Of a stretch of 64,000 nucleotides of DNA, positions 18,977 to 27,160 are shown one piece after another. This DNA comes from Bacillota bacterium (GTDB lineage Bacteria > Bacillota > Clostridia > Lachnospirales > Lachnospiraceae): assembly GCA_023398375.1 (NCBI GenBank), contig JAEWSH010000084.1, positions 407,632 to 471,631 on the forward strand, written 5' to 3'. The notes under the pieces were generated by a model. It worked only from the letters and a program-made list of their open reading frames with translations. It had not been told where the DNA came from and did no database searches. How positions within the stretch are numbered: position 1 is the stretch's first letter; the number at the start of each line of letters is the position of its first letter. A program made the translations under genes and the position numbers.

Positions 18977-19021
18977 AATACAAAGGTGTATTTGTCATTT
19001 TGACGAATACACCTTTGTATT
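18977..19021 (+). terminator. Long stem-loop after gyrA
   Basis: AATACAAAGGTGTATTTGTC at 18977-18996 pairs with its near-complement ending at 19021, a 20-bp stem with one mismatch-type pair and an ATTT loop. On the plus strand the stem is not followed by a U-run, whereas on the minus strand six T follow. It most likely ends the gyrase transcript, but termination strength is uncertain. Confidence 0.6.
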
Positions 19022-19041
19022 GAAAGGAAGGAAAAATTATT

Positions 19042-19515
19042 ATGTCAGTTGAAATTGTAAAAAATTATTTAGAGAAATTCGATTTAGAAAACAAAATAAA
19101 AGAATTTGACAAATCAAGTGCAACTGTAGAACTAGCTGCCAAGGCAGCAGGTGTAATACCTGCCAGAATTGCTAAAACATTATCCTTTAAATTCGGAGAG
19201 TCTGCAATATTAATAGTAACATCCGGAGATACGAAAATTGATAATAAAAAGTATAAAGATAAATTCGGTATAAAGGCAAAAATGTTACAGGCGGATGAAG
19301 TAATAAAATATACGGGACATGCTATTGGAGGTGTATGTCCATTCGCAATTACTGATTCAGAAGTTAAAGTATATTTAGATGAATCCATGAGAAGATTTGA
19401 TACTTTATTACCCGCGGCAGGAAGTAGTAATAGTTGTGTAGAACTTACATTAGAAGAGTTATACAAAACATCTCAAGCTGAAGAGTGGGTAGATGTATGT
19501 AAGATAGTAGAATAA
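19042..19515 (+). CDS. YbaK/EbsC-type aminoacyl-tRNA deacylase
   Basis: A 157-residue single-domain editing protein. Visible family features are the TVELAAKAAGVIPARIAKTL opening and ILIVTSGDTKIDNKKYKDKF. The GHAIGGVCPF loop and DTLLPAAGSSNSCVELT follow, matching the YbaK/ProX fold that hydrolyses mischarged tRNAs (commonly Cys-tRNA-Pro). RBS GGAAGG is close to the ATG. It stands alone between the gyrA hairpin and a convergent Crp/Fnr gene. Exact tRNA substrate is not determinable by eye. Confidence 0.88.
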   Translation: MSVEIVKNYLEKFDLENKIKEFDKSSATVELAAKAAGVIPARIAKTLSFKFGESAILIVTSGDTKIDNKKYKDKFGIKAKMLQADEVIKYTGHAIGGVCPFAITDSEVKVYLDESMRRFDTLLPAAGSSNSCVELTLEELYKTSQAEEWVDVCKIVE

Positions 19516-19536
19516 TAATTTATTCATAATATATGA

Positions 19537-20238
19537 TTATACAGATAAGCAGAAAACATTATTTTCTATAGTAATAATGTTTTCTGCTTTCATTTTTGAA
19601 AGCTCTCTTACAAGAGCACTTCTATTTACACATAAGTACTCGGCGATTTCTGTATTATTAAGTGGTATAAATACTTCATTATCTTTTAAATTACAAGGTT
19701 GAATAATATTATGAAAGCCTATAATATCTTGATCTGTCCTAATCATAGTCAAAAAAGTCAATACCCGTTCTCTAATAGATTTTTTAGATATAATTTCAAT
19801 TTTTGCAAGTAGAATACGTGTTTTCAATGCTAAAAGATTCATTAGATTTTCTGTAAAAATGAAATGAGAAAAACAATTTTCAGAGCATGTTTTCCATATT
19901 AGTTTATAAGGAAATATTAATATGGAACAGTTAGTCATTGCTTTATAGTTTACAGTACTTTTTTGAATGGAAGATCCCATAAAGGGCTCCGCAAATAATT
20001 CACGTTCTCTTAATTCTGTAAAAAAATATTTATTACCATAATAATCATTTTTTTCCATGAGAATTGTTCCATAAAGAATGACACCTATAAATTGTATAGA
20101 ATCACCTTCTAATATAATATACTCGTCTTTTTTATAATTTTTTTGTTGAAAGTTTAAACAACGTAATAATATCTGAATATCATTTTTTTCTATACCGAAA
20201 AATAAAGGATGATTTATTAATGATTTGTTATAATTCAA
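19537..20238 (-). CDS. Crp/Fnr-family transcriptional regulator
   Basis: A 233-residue regulator. A cyclic-nucleotide-binding-like beta barrel covers about residues 10-125 (FQQKNYKKDEYIILEGD, IQFIGVILYGTILMEK, RERELFAEPFMG). A long dimerisation helix leads to an HTH_Crp winged helix (NTEIAEYLCVNRSALVRELSKM). No cysteine cluster typical of FNR iron-sulfur sensing is seen at the N-terminus. The start is TTG with GAGGTG five bases upstream. A perfect 22-bp palindrome lies between it and the divergent antiporter gene, a likely binding site for it. Effector unknown. Confidence 0.85.
   Translation of the reverse strand: MNYNKSLINHPLFFGIEKNDIQILLRCLNFQQKNYKKDEYIILEGDSIQFIGVILYGTILMEKNDYYGNKYFFTELRERELFAEPFMGSSIQKSTVNYKAMTNCSILIFPYKLIWKTCSENCFSHFIFTENLMNLLALKTRILLAKIEIISKKSIRERVLTFLTMIRTDQDIIGFHNIIQPCNLKDNEVFIPLNNTEIAEYLCVNRSALVRELSKMKAENIITIENNVFCLSV
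19547..19589 (+). terminator. Terminator of the YbaK-type gene, embedded in the end of the Crp/Fnr gene
   Basis: AAGCAGAAAACATTA at 19547-19561 is perfectly complementary to TAATGTTTTCTGCTT at 19575-19589; the next bases on the plus strand are TCATTTTT. The whole stem lies inside the last codons of the convergent Crp/Fnr-type gene, so the same bases encode its C-terminus and terminate the opposing transcript. Confidence 0.65.
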
Positions 20239-20293
20239 AATTGCACCTCATAATTGTAATTTTAATTTAGTAATAAATATAATAGTACTATTC

Positions 20294-20315
20294 AAGTGTT
20301 GCAATTGCAACACTT
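20294..20315. promoter_or_regulatory. Perfect 22-bp palindrome, candidate operator of the Crp/Fnr regulator
   Basis: AAGTGTTGCAATTGCAACACTT is a perfect inverted repeat with no spacer, lying 56 bases from the regulator start and 62 bases from the antiporter ATG. TTGCAA within it (20305-20310) is followed 17 bases later by TATGTT, so it may overlap the antiporter -35 element. The site size and location fit a dimeric Crp/Fnr protein. Confidence 0.65.
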
Positions 20316-20376
20316 TATATAGATAAATATGTTACAATTATTATGAAATTATTATAAATTATTAGGAGATTATAAA

Positions 20377-21573
20377 ATGGAATCAGAAATGTATTATGTA
20401 TTTAAAGATTTAGCAATTATTATTATTTCTGCAAAATTTTTTGGAATTCTTGCAAGAAAATTGAAAGCTCCTCAGGTAGTAGGTCAGATAATTGCTGGTT
20501 TGATTATCGGACCGTGCCTGTTAGGTCTGGTAAGAGAAAGTGAGTTTTTATTACAAATGGCAGAAATAGGTGTTATTTTACTAATGTTTTCCGCAGGTTT
20601 AGAAACAGATTTTAAAGAATTATTAAAAACAGGGCCAATTGCATTTTTAATTGCATGTGCCGGAGTACTTGTTCCATTATTAGGCGGAACATTTTTATAT
20701 ATGGCATATTATGGTGCAGCAACTTTTGGTACAGAAAAATTTTATAAAGCAATATTTATTGGTTGTATATTAACTGCAACTTCAGTCAGTATTACTGTTC
20801 AGACATTACGTGATATGGGAAAATTAAAAGGTCGTGTTGGAACAACAATTCTTAGTGCAGCAATTATTGATGATGTCATCGCAATTATTGTTTTAACAAT
20901 TGTGATTGGTTTTAAAAACCCTACATCACATCCTATAATGGTAATATTTAATACAATATTATTTTTTGTATTTACTATTATTTTAGGTTTCATTTCTTAT
21001 AAAATATTTAAAAAAATAGATGCAAGATATCCTCATACAAGACGTATTCCTATAATAGGTCTGGCATTTTGTCTTTCATTAGCATATATAGCAGAGAGAT
21101 ATTTTGGAATTGCAGATATTACAGGTGCGTATATAGCAGGAATTATTCTTTGTAGTATTCATGATTCAGAATATATAGCAAATAAAATGGATATAAATTC
21201 TTACATAATATTTGGTCCTATATTTTTTGCCGGAATTGGCTTAAAAACCAATTTCAATAATTTAACATTGTCTCTTTTTACTTTTTCTATTTTATTTGTA
21301 ATAATAGGTCTCATTTGTAAAATTTTCGCTTGCGGATTGATGGCTAAAATATGTAAATTTAATTGGGGAGATTCTCTTAAAATAGGTGTTGGTATGATGA
21401 CAAGAGGTGAAGTTGCTCTAATTGTTGCTCAAAAGGGACTTTCAGTTGGATTACTATCGTCAGAGTACTTTACATCTATAATTTTATTAATTATAATATC
21501 TTCTATAGCAACTCCTCTTCTCTTAAAAGTATTGTATACAAAAGAAGAAAAAGAGACTAAAATGGCATTATAA
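20377..21573 (+). CDS. Kef/CPA2-type cation:proton antiporter
   Basis: A 398-residue integral membrane protein with about 12 hydrophobic segments, almost entirely the Na_H_Exchanger domain. Diagnostic stretches are ARKLKAPQVVGQIIAGLIIGP, LLMFSAGLETD, TATSVSITVQTLRDMGKLKGRVG and AAIIDDVIAIIVL, where the DD pair is the expected ion site. GMMTRGEVALIVA follows near the C-terminus. There is no C-terminal TrkA_N domain, so it is a short form. RBS AGGAG. It is divergent from the Crp/Fnr gene and closely followed by a small membrane protein gene (16 bases). Ion selectivity (Na+ or K+) is not decidable. Confidence 0.88.
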   Translation: MESEMYYVFKDLAIIIISAKFFGILARKLKAPQVVGQIIAGLIIGPCLLGLVRESEFLLQMAEIGVILLMFSAGLETDFKELLKTGPIAFLIACAGVLVPLLGGTFLYMAYYGAATFGTEKFYKAIFIGCILTATSVSITVQTLRDMGKLKGRVGTTILSAAIIDDVIAIIVLTIVIGFKNPTSHPIMVIFNTILFFVFTIILGFISYKIFKKIDARYPHTRRIPIIGLAFCLSLAYIAERYFGIADITGAYIAGIILCSIHDSEYIANKMDINSYIIFGPIFFAGIGLKTNFNNLTLSLFTFSILFVIIGLICKIFACGLMAKICKFNWGDSLKIGVGMMTRGEVALIVAQKGLSVGLLSSEYFTSIILLIIISSIATPLLLKVLYTKEEKETKMAL

Positions 21574-21589
21574 GAAAAAGGAAAATAAG

Positions 21590-22003
21590 ATGGCTAAAAG
21601 AAGAAGAAAAAATTATATAGGAAAAATTATAGGTTTACTATTTTTATTATTATGTGTGTTATTAATCGCATTTATTATTTTATTTAAAGATGATATAGAG
21701 CAGAAGGTAACTAAGAAAGTTGCAACAGCTGCAATTGAGCAGATAATTCAATCACAAACGGGTGTTACTGTAGATATTGATGAAGTAAAAAATCAGATGG
21801 ATGAAGAAGATGAAAAAGATTTTGATGAAATTATTAATAAATATGCAAATACTGATCAATTAAAAGAATGTGTAGATCTTTATAAAAATGGAGGAACAGC
21901 GGCAGTAAAAGATTATGTTAAGAATGAAGTTAATGATTCTGACATAGATAAATTAAAAGAATTATATAATAAATATGGAGATTCTATCCACATTGGTGAA
22001 TAA
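21590..22003 (+). CDS. Small single-pass membrane protein, unknown function
   Basis: A 137-residue protein with a very basic N-terminus (MAKRRRKNYIGK), one hydrophobic helix at about 13-32, and an acidic helical extracytoplasmic part rich in D, E, K and N. I recognise no family. It begins 16 bases after the antiporter stop and is followed by a terminator, so the two are very likely one transcript. It could be an accessory or assembly factor of the antiporter, but that rests on position only. Confidence 0.7.
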   Translation: MAKRRRKNYIGKIIGLLFLLLCVLLIAFIILFKDDIEQKVTKKVATAAIEQIIQSQTGVTVDIDEVKNQMDEEDEKDFDEIINKYANTDQLKECVDLYKNGGTAAVKDYVKNEVNDSDIDKLKELYNKYGDSIHIGE

Positions 22004-22008
22004 ATACT

Positions 22009-22043
22009 TAAAGGCAGAACCAACAAAATTGGTTTTGCCTTTA
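22009..22043 (+). terminator. Stem-loop terminator of the antiporter operon
   Basis: TAAAGGCA-G-AACCAA pairs with TTGGTT-T-TGCCTTTA around an ACAAAA loop. It lies just after the small membrane protein stop and between convergent genes. The plus-strand U-tract is short. Confidence 0.6.
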
Positions 22044-22074
22044 CTGTATCTATGGTAATCTGTTTTTTGTTTAT

Positions 22075-23529
22075 TTAAAAATTAAAATCATCAAATTCAG
22101 AAGATATATTTTTTCTTTTTTTATGTCTGTTTCGCAATCGTTTTCTTCTGGAAAAATTATAATTATCAATTAAGGAATGGATTACGAAAATAGTAATTAA
22201 TAGTGCAGCGATAAGGATTATAATTAAAAATACTTTTGTTATATTAATAAAAAGAACATCATCACTATCATTTTCATTTTTTATATTATCATTTTTTAAC
22301 ACAGGTGTTTCTAAGTCTAATCCGGTATTTGTTTCCTTTACCAGATCCACAGTAACACTTCCTACCTCAACATCACTATAAGAATAATGGATAGAAGCTA
22401 CAGAATTATCAGTCGTATTATCATAACTAAGAGTAGAAGAAGTATCTTCAAATACGGCAGTATTTGGTATAACAATATAATCATCCTCATTTAATGATAA
22501 AACAGGCTGAGAATTTCCTAATACGTCATTATTAGCATTAAATAAATCATTATTTTTAATAGAATATTGAACTTCATTTTCTGATATATTGACTTTTTGA
22601 AAATTACTGAATCCATAATCAAATAATTCTACGGTATCAGTAAACTGGGAAGGAGTTTCCTCCTTCATAATAACGCAGATAAGTGTTAAACCATCTTTCT
22701 TTGCACAGGAAACAAGAGTTTGTCTCGCTTCCGAAGTAAATCCAGTTTTGCTGCCTACAAGATAATCATAAGAACATTGCCTGTCAGGAAGCAATTTATT
22801 TTTAGAATGTACAACAATATCATCTGGCTGGGTAGGTGTTGGAGGAATTTCATAGCAAGCGGTACTTGACATTTTACATAATAATTCATTTTTAAAGAAA
22901 GCTCGTCCAATTGTTGCTAAATCATAAGCACTTGTATAATGCTCATCATGATACAAACCGTTTGGGTTTACAAAATTAGAATCTACACACCCAAGTTCTT
23001 TAGCACGGCTGTTCATTAACTCAGCAAATTTTTCTACACTTCCGCTAATATGTTCTGCTACTGCATTTGCTGCTTCATTAGCAGAACCAACAAGAATTCC
23101 ATATAAAGATTGTTCCATTGTGATTTTTTCACCAACATCCATACCCATATTGGAAGAATCACGTTCAATACTAAATACAGCATTCTTTGAATATTCTACG
23201 ATCTCATTCATTTCAGAATGTTCCGTTGCAAGTAAACAAGTTAATATTTTGGTGGTACTTGCCGGATAGTTTTTTTCATGAATATTCTTGGCATAAAGAA
23301 TAGTACCTGTATTTGCCTCCATAAGTATTGCAGCTTCAGCCCCAATTGCTGGTCCGGAGGGCCAGTTAGTAATTTCGTTTGATTGTATTGGTAAAGATTT
23401 TCTGCTTTCCGCCTGTGCATTATAATCTACTTCTGCATATGCGGGTAAACAAGGATACAAAAATGTATTTGTAATGAAAAGAGCAGATACAAAAAAAGTA
23501 AATGCCTTTTTGTGATTAAATTTAGTCAT
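22075..23529 (-). CDS. Serine-type D-Ala-D-Ala carboxypeptidase (DacA/DacF-like, PBP5 family)
   Basis: Trims the terminal D-alanine from peptidoglycan stem peptides. A signal peptide covers about residues 1-32 (VSALFITNTFLYPCLPAYA). The penicillin-binding motifs are complete: S91-T-T-K94 (nucleophile S91), S149-A-N151 and K261-T-G263. A PBP5-type C-terminal beta domain and, unusually long, a C-terminal transmembrane helix (about 425-450) with a basic cytoplasmic tail (SRRKRLRNRHKKRK) follow. At 484 residues it is longer than DacA because of the linker. RBS GGAG. It converges on the antiporter operon and diverges from trmB. Confidence 0.93.
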   Translation of the reverse strand: MTKFNHKKAFTFFVSALFITNTFLYPCLPAYAEVDYNAQAESRKSLPIQSNEITNWPSGPAIGAEAAILMEANTGTILYAKNIHEKNYPASTTKILTCLLATEHSEMNEIVEYSKNAVFSIERDSSNMGMDVGEKITMEQSLYGILVGSANEAANAVAEHISGSVEKFAELMNSRAKELGCVDSNFVNPNGLYHDEHYTSAYDLATIGRAFFKNELLCKMSSTACYEIPPTPTQPDDIVVHSKNKLLPDRQCSYDYLVGSKTGFTSEARQTLVSCAKKDGLTLICVIMKEETPSQFTDTVELFDYGFSNFQKVNISENEVQYSIKNNDLFNANNDVLGNSQPVLSLNEDDYIVIPNTAVFEDTSSTLSYDNTTDNSVASIHYSYSDVEVGSVTVDLVKETNTGLDLETPVLKNDNIKNENDSDDVLFINITKVFLIIILIAALLITIFVIHSLIDNYNFSRRKRLRNRHKKRKNISSEFDDFNF

Positions 23530-23711
23530 ATTTCAATCTCCGTCTTTCATAATATCAATATTAATCATACACTATTTTATAAAAAAACCAAATAGTAAAA
23601 CCATAAAATTCACATAAAAATATTTAATTCTTATCAAAGCGAATAGTGAAAGTCTTTCTTTTTAGAATTAAATAGTGTAAAATATGAAGATATTGATAAA
23701 GGTGGTATTTT

Positions 23712-24362
23712 ATGAGGTTAAGAAATATTACAGGTTCTGAAAAAATAATTGAAACAAATAAATATGTAATACAAAAACCAAAGGATATGAAGAGTAATTG
23801 GAGAAATGTTTTTGATAAAAAAGGGCCGCTTCATATTGAAATAGGAATGGGAAAAGGTCAGTTTATCACAACAATGGCTAAGCTATATCCAAATATTAAC
23901 TATGTTGGAATTGAAAAATATTCAAGTGTCTTAATAAGGGCAATTCAGAAAATAGAGGAAGATTATATTCCTAATCTTCGTTTCTTGTGTATAGATGCTA
24001 CAGAATTGACAGAAATATTTGAAAAAGGTGAAGTGGATAAGATTTATCTGAATTTTTCTGATCCATGGCCAAAAGACAGACATGCTAAAAGAAGATTACC
24101 ATCAAAAGAATTTTTATCAAGATATGATCAAATATTAAAACCAAACGGTATCCTTGAATTTAAGACAGATAACAGAGGTCTATTTGATTTTGCCGTAGAA
24201 CAGGTTTCAGAAGCAAATTGGAAGATCGATCAGATTACATACGATCTTCACAATGATAATGATATGAATAGTGGAAATATAATGACGGAATATGAACAGA
24301 AATTTTCATCTATGGGTAATCCTATCCATAAATATATTATTTCAAGGCAGAACAGGTGTTGA
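23712..24362 (+). CDS. trmB: tRNA (guanine-46-N7)-methyltransferase
   Basis: SAM-dependent enzyme methylating G46 in the tRNA variable loop. The 216-residue protein has the IEIGMGKGQF SAM loop, YVGIEKY, and the TrmB signature NFSDPWPKDRHAKRRL. It ends with the TEYEQKFSSMGNPIHK motif, all diagnostic. RBS AAAGGTGG. The stop codon lies within a terminator-like hairpin. Confidence 0.97.
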   Translation: MRLRNITGSEKIIETNKYVIQKPKDMKSNWRNVFDKKGPLHIEIGMGKGQFITTMAKLYPNINYVGIEKYSSVLIRAIQKIEEDYIPNLRFLCIDATELTEIFEKGEVDKIYLNFSDPWPKDRHAKRRLPSKEFLSRYDQILKPNGILEFKTDNRGLFDFAVEQVSEANWKIDQITYDLHNDNDMNSGNIMTEYEQKFSSMGNPIHKYIISRQNRC

Positions 24363-24384
24363 CAGTTGTCGATACCTGTTTTTA
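24351..24384 (+). terminator. Terminator overlapping the end of trmB
   Basis: AACAGGT at 24351-24357 pairs with ACCTGTT at 24374-24380, with a nested GAC/GTC pair inside, followed by TTTTAT. It starts inside the trmB coding sequence and stands just before the Mrp/Mbh operon, so it may end the trmB transcript or attenuate read-through into the operon. Confidence 0.65.
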
Positions 24385-24421
24385 TCATAAATATATTATC
24401 GAAGTAAAAGAGGGATTTAAT

Positions 24422-24892
24422 ATGTATATTTTATTTTTTATTTTATGGATTATATTAAATGGAAAATTTAATTTGGAAATTGTAATTTTTGGTCTAATCA
24501 TTGCTACTGTCATGTATATCTTTGTGTGTAGATTTATGGATTTTAGTATTCAAAAAGATTTATTTATAATGAAAAAAAGCAGTCTTATTATAAAATATAT
24601 ATTTGTATTGGTATTTGAGGTAATAAAAGCAAATATTGCAGTTTTAAGATTAGTTTTTTCATCCAAATATGATTTTGAACCGGCAATTATTAAGTTCAAA
24701 ACAAATTTAAAGTCAAAAATAGCAAGAGCAGTATTGGCAAATTCTATTACGTTAACTCCAGGAACAATTACAGTTTCATTAGAAAATGATGAATATGTAG
24801 TTCATTGCCTTGATAAAGATTTTGGTGCAGGTATTGATTCTTCTGTATTTGTAAAGTTATTAGAGAAGATGGAAGATCAGCAGATCAAATAA
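24422..24892 (+). CDS. Mrp/Mbh antiporter subunit E (MnhE/MrpE, MbhA-like)
   Basis: First gene of a ten-gene Mrp/Mbh-type operon. A 156-residue protein with two N-terminal hydrophobic segments, a KANIAVLRLVFS stretch and the family hallmark NSITLTPGTITVSL. The start is the ATG at 24422 (MYILFFIL) with AGAGGGA upstream; earlier in-frame codons would overlap trmB. MrpE is a small membrane subunit needed for assembly of the complex. Confidence 0.9.
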   Translation: MYILFFILWIILNGKFNLEIVIFGLIIATVMYIFVCRFMDFSIQKDLFIMKKSSLIIKYIFVLVFEVIKANIAVLRLVFSSKYDFEPAIIKFKTNLKSKIARAVLANSITLTPGTITVSLENDEYVVHCLDKDFGAGIDSSVFVKLLEKMEDQQIK

Positions 24893-24923
24893 ATAAAGAA
24901 CAAGAAAAGAGGGAGAATTAAAA

Positions 24924-25268
24924 ATGAATAGTGGAATACCAATTTTAGAATCGGCCTATCATTTTGTTTTTATTGTAGCAATTATTATATTGGCGTTAAT
25001 GATTTTATTATGTCTGATTCGTGCTGTTATTGGACCTCGAATCGCAGACCGGATTGTTACAGTGAATATGATGGGAACAATGGTCATGGTAATTATTTCT
25101 ATATTATCATTAATGATGAATGAAAGTTATCTTGTAGATATCTGCATAATATATGCCATGATAAGTTTTTTAGCAGTTATCGTAATTAGTAAAGTATATA
25201 TGGGTGTTTATAATGAACAAAAAATAAAAGAGGGAGAAAAAAAAGATGGAAATAATAGAATGGATTAA
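24924..25268 (+). CDS. Mrp/Mbh antiporter subunit F (MnhF/MrpF, MbhB-like)
   Basis: A 114-residue protein with three hydrophobic segments. The LIRAVIGPRIADRIVTVNMMGTMVM-type core is the mark of MrpF/PhaF proteins. RBS GAGGGAG. The hydrophilic tail overlaps the following gene by 23 bases, indicating translational coupling. Confidence 0.9.
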   Translation: MNSGIPILESAYHFVFIVAIIILALMILLCLIRAVIGPRIADRIVTVNMMGTMVMVIISILSLMMNESYLVDICIIYAMISFLAVIVISKVYMGVYNEQKIKEGEKKDGNNRMD

Positions 25269-25572
25269 ATTTACCCTAGGCACTATTTTTCTATTCACTG
25301 GATTAATTATTTTTATTATGGAAATGTTCGGAGTATTCCATTTTAAATATGTATTAAACAGGATGCATGCAGCATCAATAGGTGATACGCTTGGAATTGG
25401 CGTTTCTTTATTAGGGTTAATGATTATGAATGGTTTTAATTTTACTAGTTTAAAAATTTTTCTGGTAATCATTTTTCTTTGGTTTGCTTCTCCTGTATCA
25501 TCTCATGTTATTGCAAGATTAGAAGTTACTACGAATACAAAATTGAACCAACATTGTGAGGTAGATAAATAA
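25246..25572 (+). CDS. Mrp/Mbh antiporter subunit G (MnhG/MrpG, MbhC-like)
   Basis: A 108-residue protein with three hydrophobic helices. The family motif FGVFHFKYVLNRMHAASIGDTLG and the following SPVSSHVIAR are clear. Its start lies inside the end of the subunit F gene and its TAA overlaps the next ATG (TAATG), so translation is tightly coupled. Confidence 0.9.
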   Translation: MEIIEWIKFTLGTIFLFTGLIIFIMEMFGVFHFKYVLNRMHAASIGDTLGIGVSLLGLMIMNGFNFTSLKIFLVIIFLWFASPVSSHVIARLEVTTNTKLNQHCEVDK

Positions 25573-25826
25573 TGCAGGTATTTACATATATTCTTTTAGG
25601 ATTCTTAGTTATTTGTGCAATTTTTGTCAGCTTTTCGAAAAATTTATTAAATTCTATTTTAATTTATATGTCATATAGTCTTATTATGTCTGTTATATGG
25701 ATTATTTTACAATCTCCGGATTTAGCAATTACAGAAGCAGCAGTTGGCGCTGGTGTAACTAGTATCTTATTTTTTGCTACGCTTAAGAAAATCCATGCCA
25801 TGAAGGGAGATGATGAGAATGAGTAG
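25572..25826 (+). CDS. MbhD/DUF4040-like subunit (part of MrpA C-terminus split off)
   Basis: An 84-residue protein with three hydrophobic segments and the motif SPDLAITEAAVGAGVTSILFFATLKKI. This motif belongs to the segment found near the C-terminus of MrpA and as the separate MbhD subunit in membrane-bound hydrogenases. It is separate here, as in Mbh complexes, rather than fused to a large MrpA. It overlaps its neighbours by one base upstream and eight bases downstream. Confidence 0.85.
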   Translation: MQVFTYILLGFLVICAIFVSFSKNLLNSILIYMSYSLIMSVIWIILQSPDLAITEAAVGAGVTSILFFATLKKIHAMKGDDENE

Positions 25827-26781
25827 ATTAAAATCAGAGGAAGAATATCAGAAAACAAAAGCGTATCGTTTTTTTAAATGGTACTCAGGGGAGAAAGATC
25901 CGTATCTTGGAAAAGTAGAAATGCACCCACAGACTGACCTGTCAGAAGAGGAACTTACCATTGAAGAATGTATGCGTGATAAGGCAATTGTTATAGAAAG
26001 GGTATATGATATTGATAAGAATAAAAATATAAAAATGTTTAATCGTTTTTATACTTTTATATCCGTTATTTTTTGTATCACGATTATTGCAGTCCTGTTA
26101 CTTACCGTATCATATTTACCTAGAACCGGTAATGCCAAAAATCCAGATAATAATGAAGTAGCAGAAAGATATATTGAGAATGGGCTTCAGGAAACAGGAG
26201 CTGTTAATATAGTTACAGGTATGATTTTAAATTACCGTGCTTTTGATACTTTTGGTGAGACATGTGTTCTTTTCATAGCAACAAGTTGTGTCATGATCCT
26301 GCTTATGGTGAATGAAGAAAAATTAAAAAAGTCAATTGAATTAAATGATAGAAGATATGAACCTAAAAATGATGTAATTCTTCAAAAAGTTGCATTTGTG
26401 CTTGTTCCTATTATTTTTATATTTGGAATTTATGTTATTTTAAATGGTCATTTATCACCTGGTGGCGGATTTTCAGGTGGTGCAATCATAGGTGCAGGTA
26501 TGATTTTGTATGTAAGTGCTTTTGGTTTCCAAAAGACACAAAGATTTTTTAATGAAACCATTTACAAAATAGTTAAAGTTTCAGCATTAACACTATATGG
26601 ATTACTTATGATTTATTATTTTTATACAGGTGCAAATGGTATAAATAATTATATACCTCTTGGAAAACCAGGCAGTATCTTAAGCAGCGGGATGATTCTT
26701 CCAATCAATATATTTGTAGGATCTGAGGTCGCATGTACGATGTATGCTTTTTATGCGTTATTCAGAAGAGGAGGCCTATAA
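25819..26781 (+). CDS. MbhE-like + MrpB (MnhB) fusion subunit
   Basis: About 320 residues in two parts. After a charged N-terminal segment (about 1-70) and one helix, an MbhE/MrpA-tail-like region contains NIVTGMILNYRAFDTFGETCVLF. A full MrpB domain follows from about residue 190, with GIYVILNGHLSPGGGFSGGAIIGAG. In archaeal Mbh these are two genes (mbhE, mbhF), so this is a fused form. I prefer the ATG at 25819 (AAGGGAG ten bases upstream) over the ATGs at 25810 and 25813. The N-terminal ~70 charged residues are unusual and unexplained. Confidence 0.8.
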   Translation: MSRLKSEEEYQKTKAYRFFKWYSGEKDPYLGKVEMHPQTDLSEEELTIEECMRDKAIVIERVYDIDKNKNIKMFNRFYTFISVIFCITIIAVLLLTVSYLPRTGNAKNPDNNEVAERYIENGLQETGAVNIVTGMILNYRAFDTFGETCVLFIATSCVMILLMVNEEKLKKSIELNDRRYEPKNDVILQKVAFVLVPIIFIFGIYVILNGHLSPGGGFSGGAIIGAGMILYVSAFGFQKTQRFFNETIYKIVKVSALTLYGLLMIYYFYTGANGINNYIPLGKPGSILSSGMILPINIFVGSEVACTMYAFYALFRRGGL

Positions 26782-26782
26782 T

Positions 26783-27157
26783 ATGGGAGTTAATTTATTC
26801 ACAAATTATGGAGAAGCAGTTGCTATGATTCTATTTGGAATCGGTTTTACGAATTTACTTCTTCAAAAAAATTTAATCAAGAAAATTATTGGTTTGAACA
26901 TAATGGATACGGCTATTTACTTATTTCTTGCAGAAAAAGGATATATTCAGGGACGCGTTGCACCGATTATAGCAGATGGGGTACAAAGTGTGGAAATGTA
27001 TATTAATCCGATACCAAGTGGTCTTGTATTAACAGGTATTGTTGTATCGGTATCAGTATCAGCCTTAATGTTGTCTCTTACAATTCGTCTTTACCAAAGA
27101 TATCAGACATTAGATCTTGATGAGATATCTACAAAACTGAAAAAGGAGGGATTGTAA
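26783..27157 (+). CDS. NuoK/MrpC-like subunit (MnhC, MbhG-like)
   Basis: A 124-residue protein with three helices, similar to MrpC and NuoK: AVAMILFGIGFTNLLLQKNLIKKIIGLNIMDTAIYLF, then LVLTGIVVSVSVSALMLSLTIRLYQRY. The ATG at 26783 has GAGGAGG upstream; an earlier in-frame start would lie inside the preceding gene. It neighbours the first large channel subunit, as mrpC neighbours mrpD. Confidence 0.88.
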   Translation: MGVNLFTNYGEAVAMILFGIGFTNLLLQKNLIKKIIGLNIMDTAIYLFLAEKGYIQGRVAPIIADGVQSVEMYINPIPSGLVLTGIVVSVSVSALMLSLTIRLYQRYQTLDLDEISTKLKKEGL

Positions 27158-27160
27158 AAA

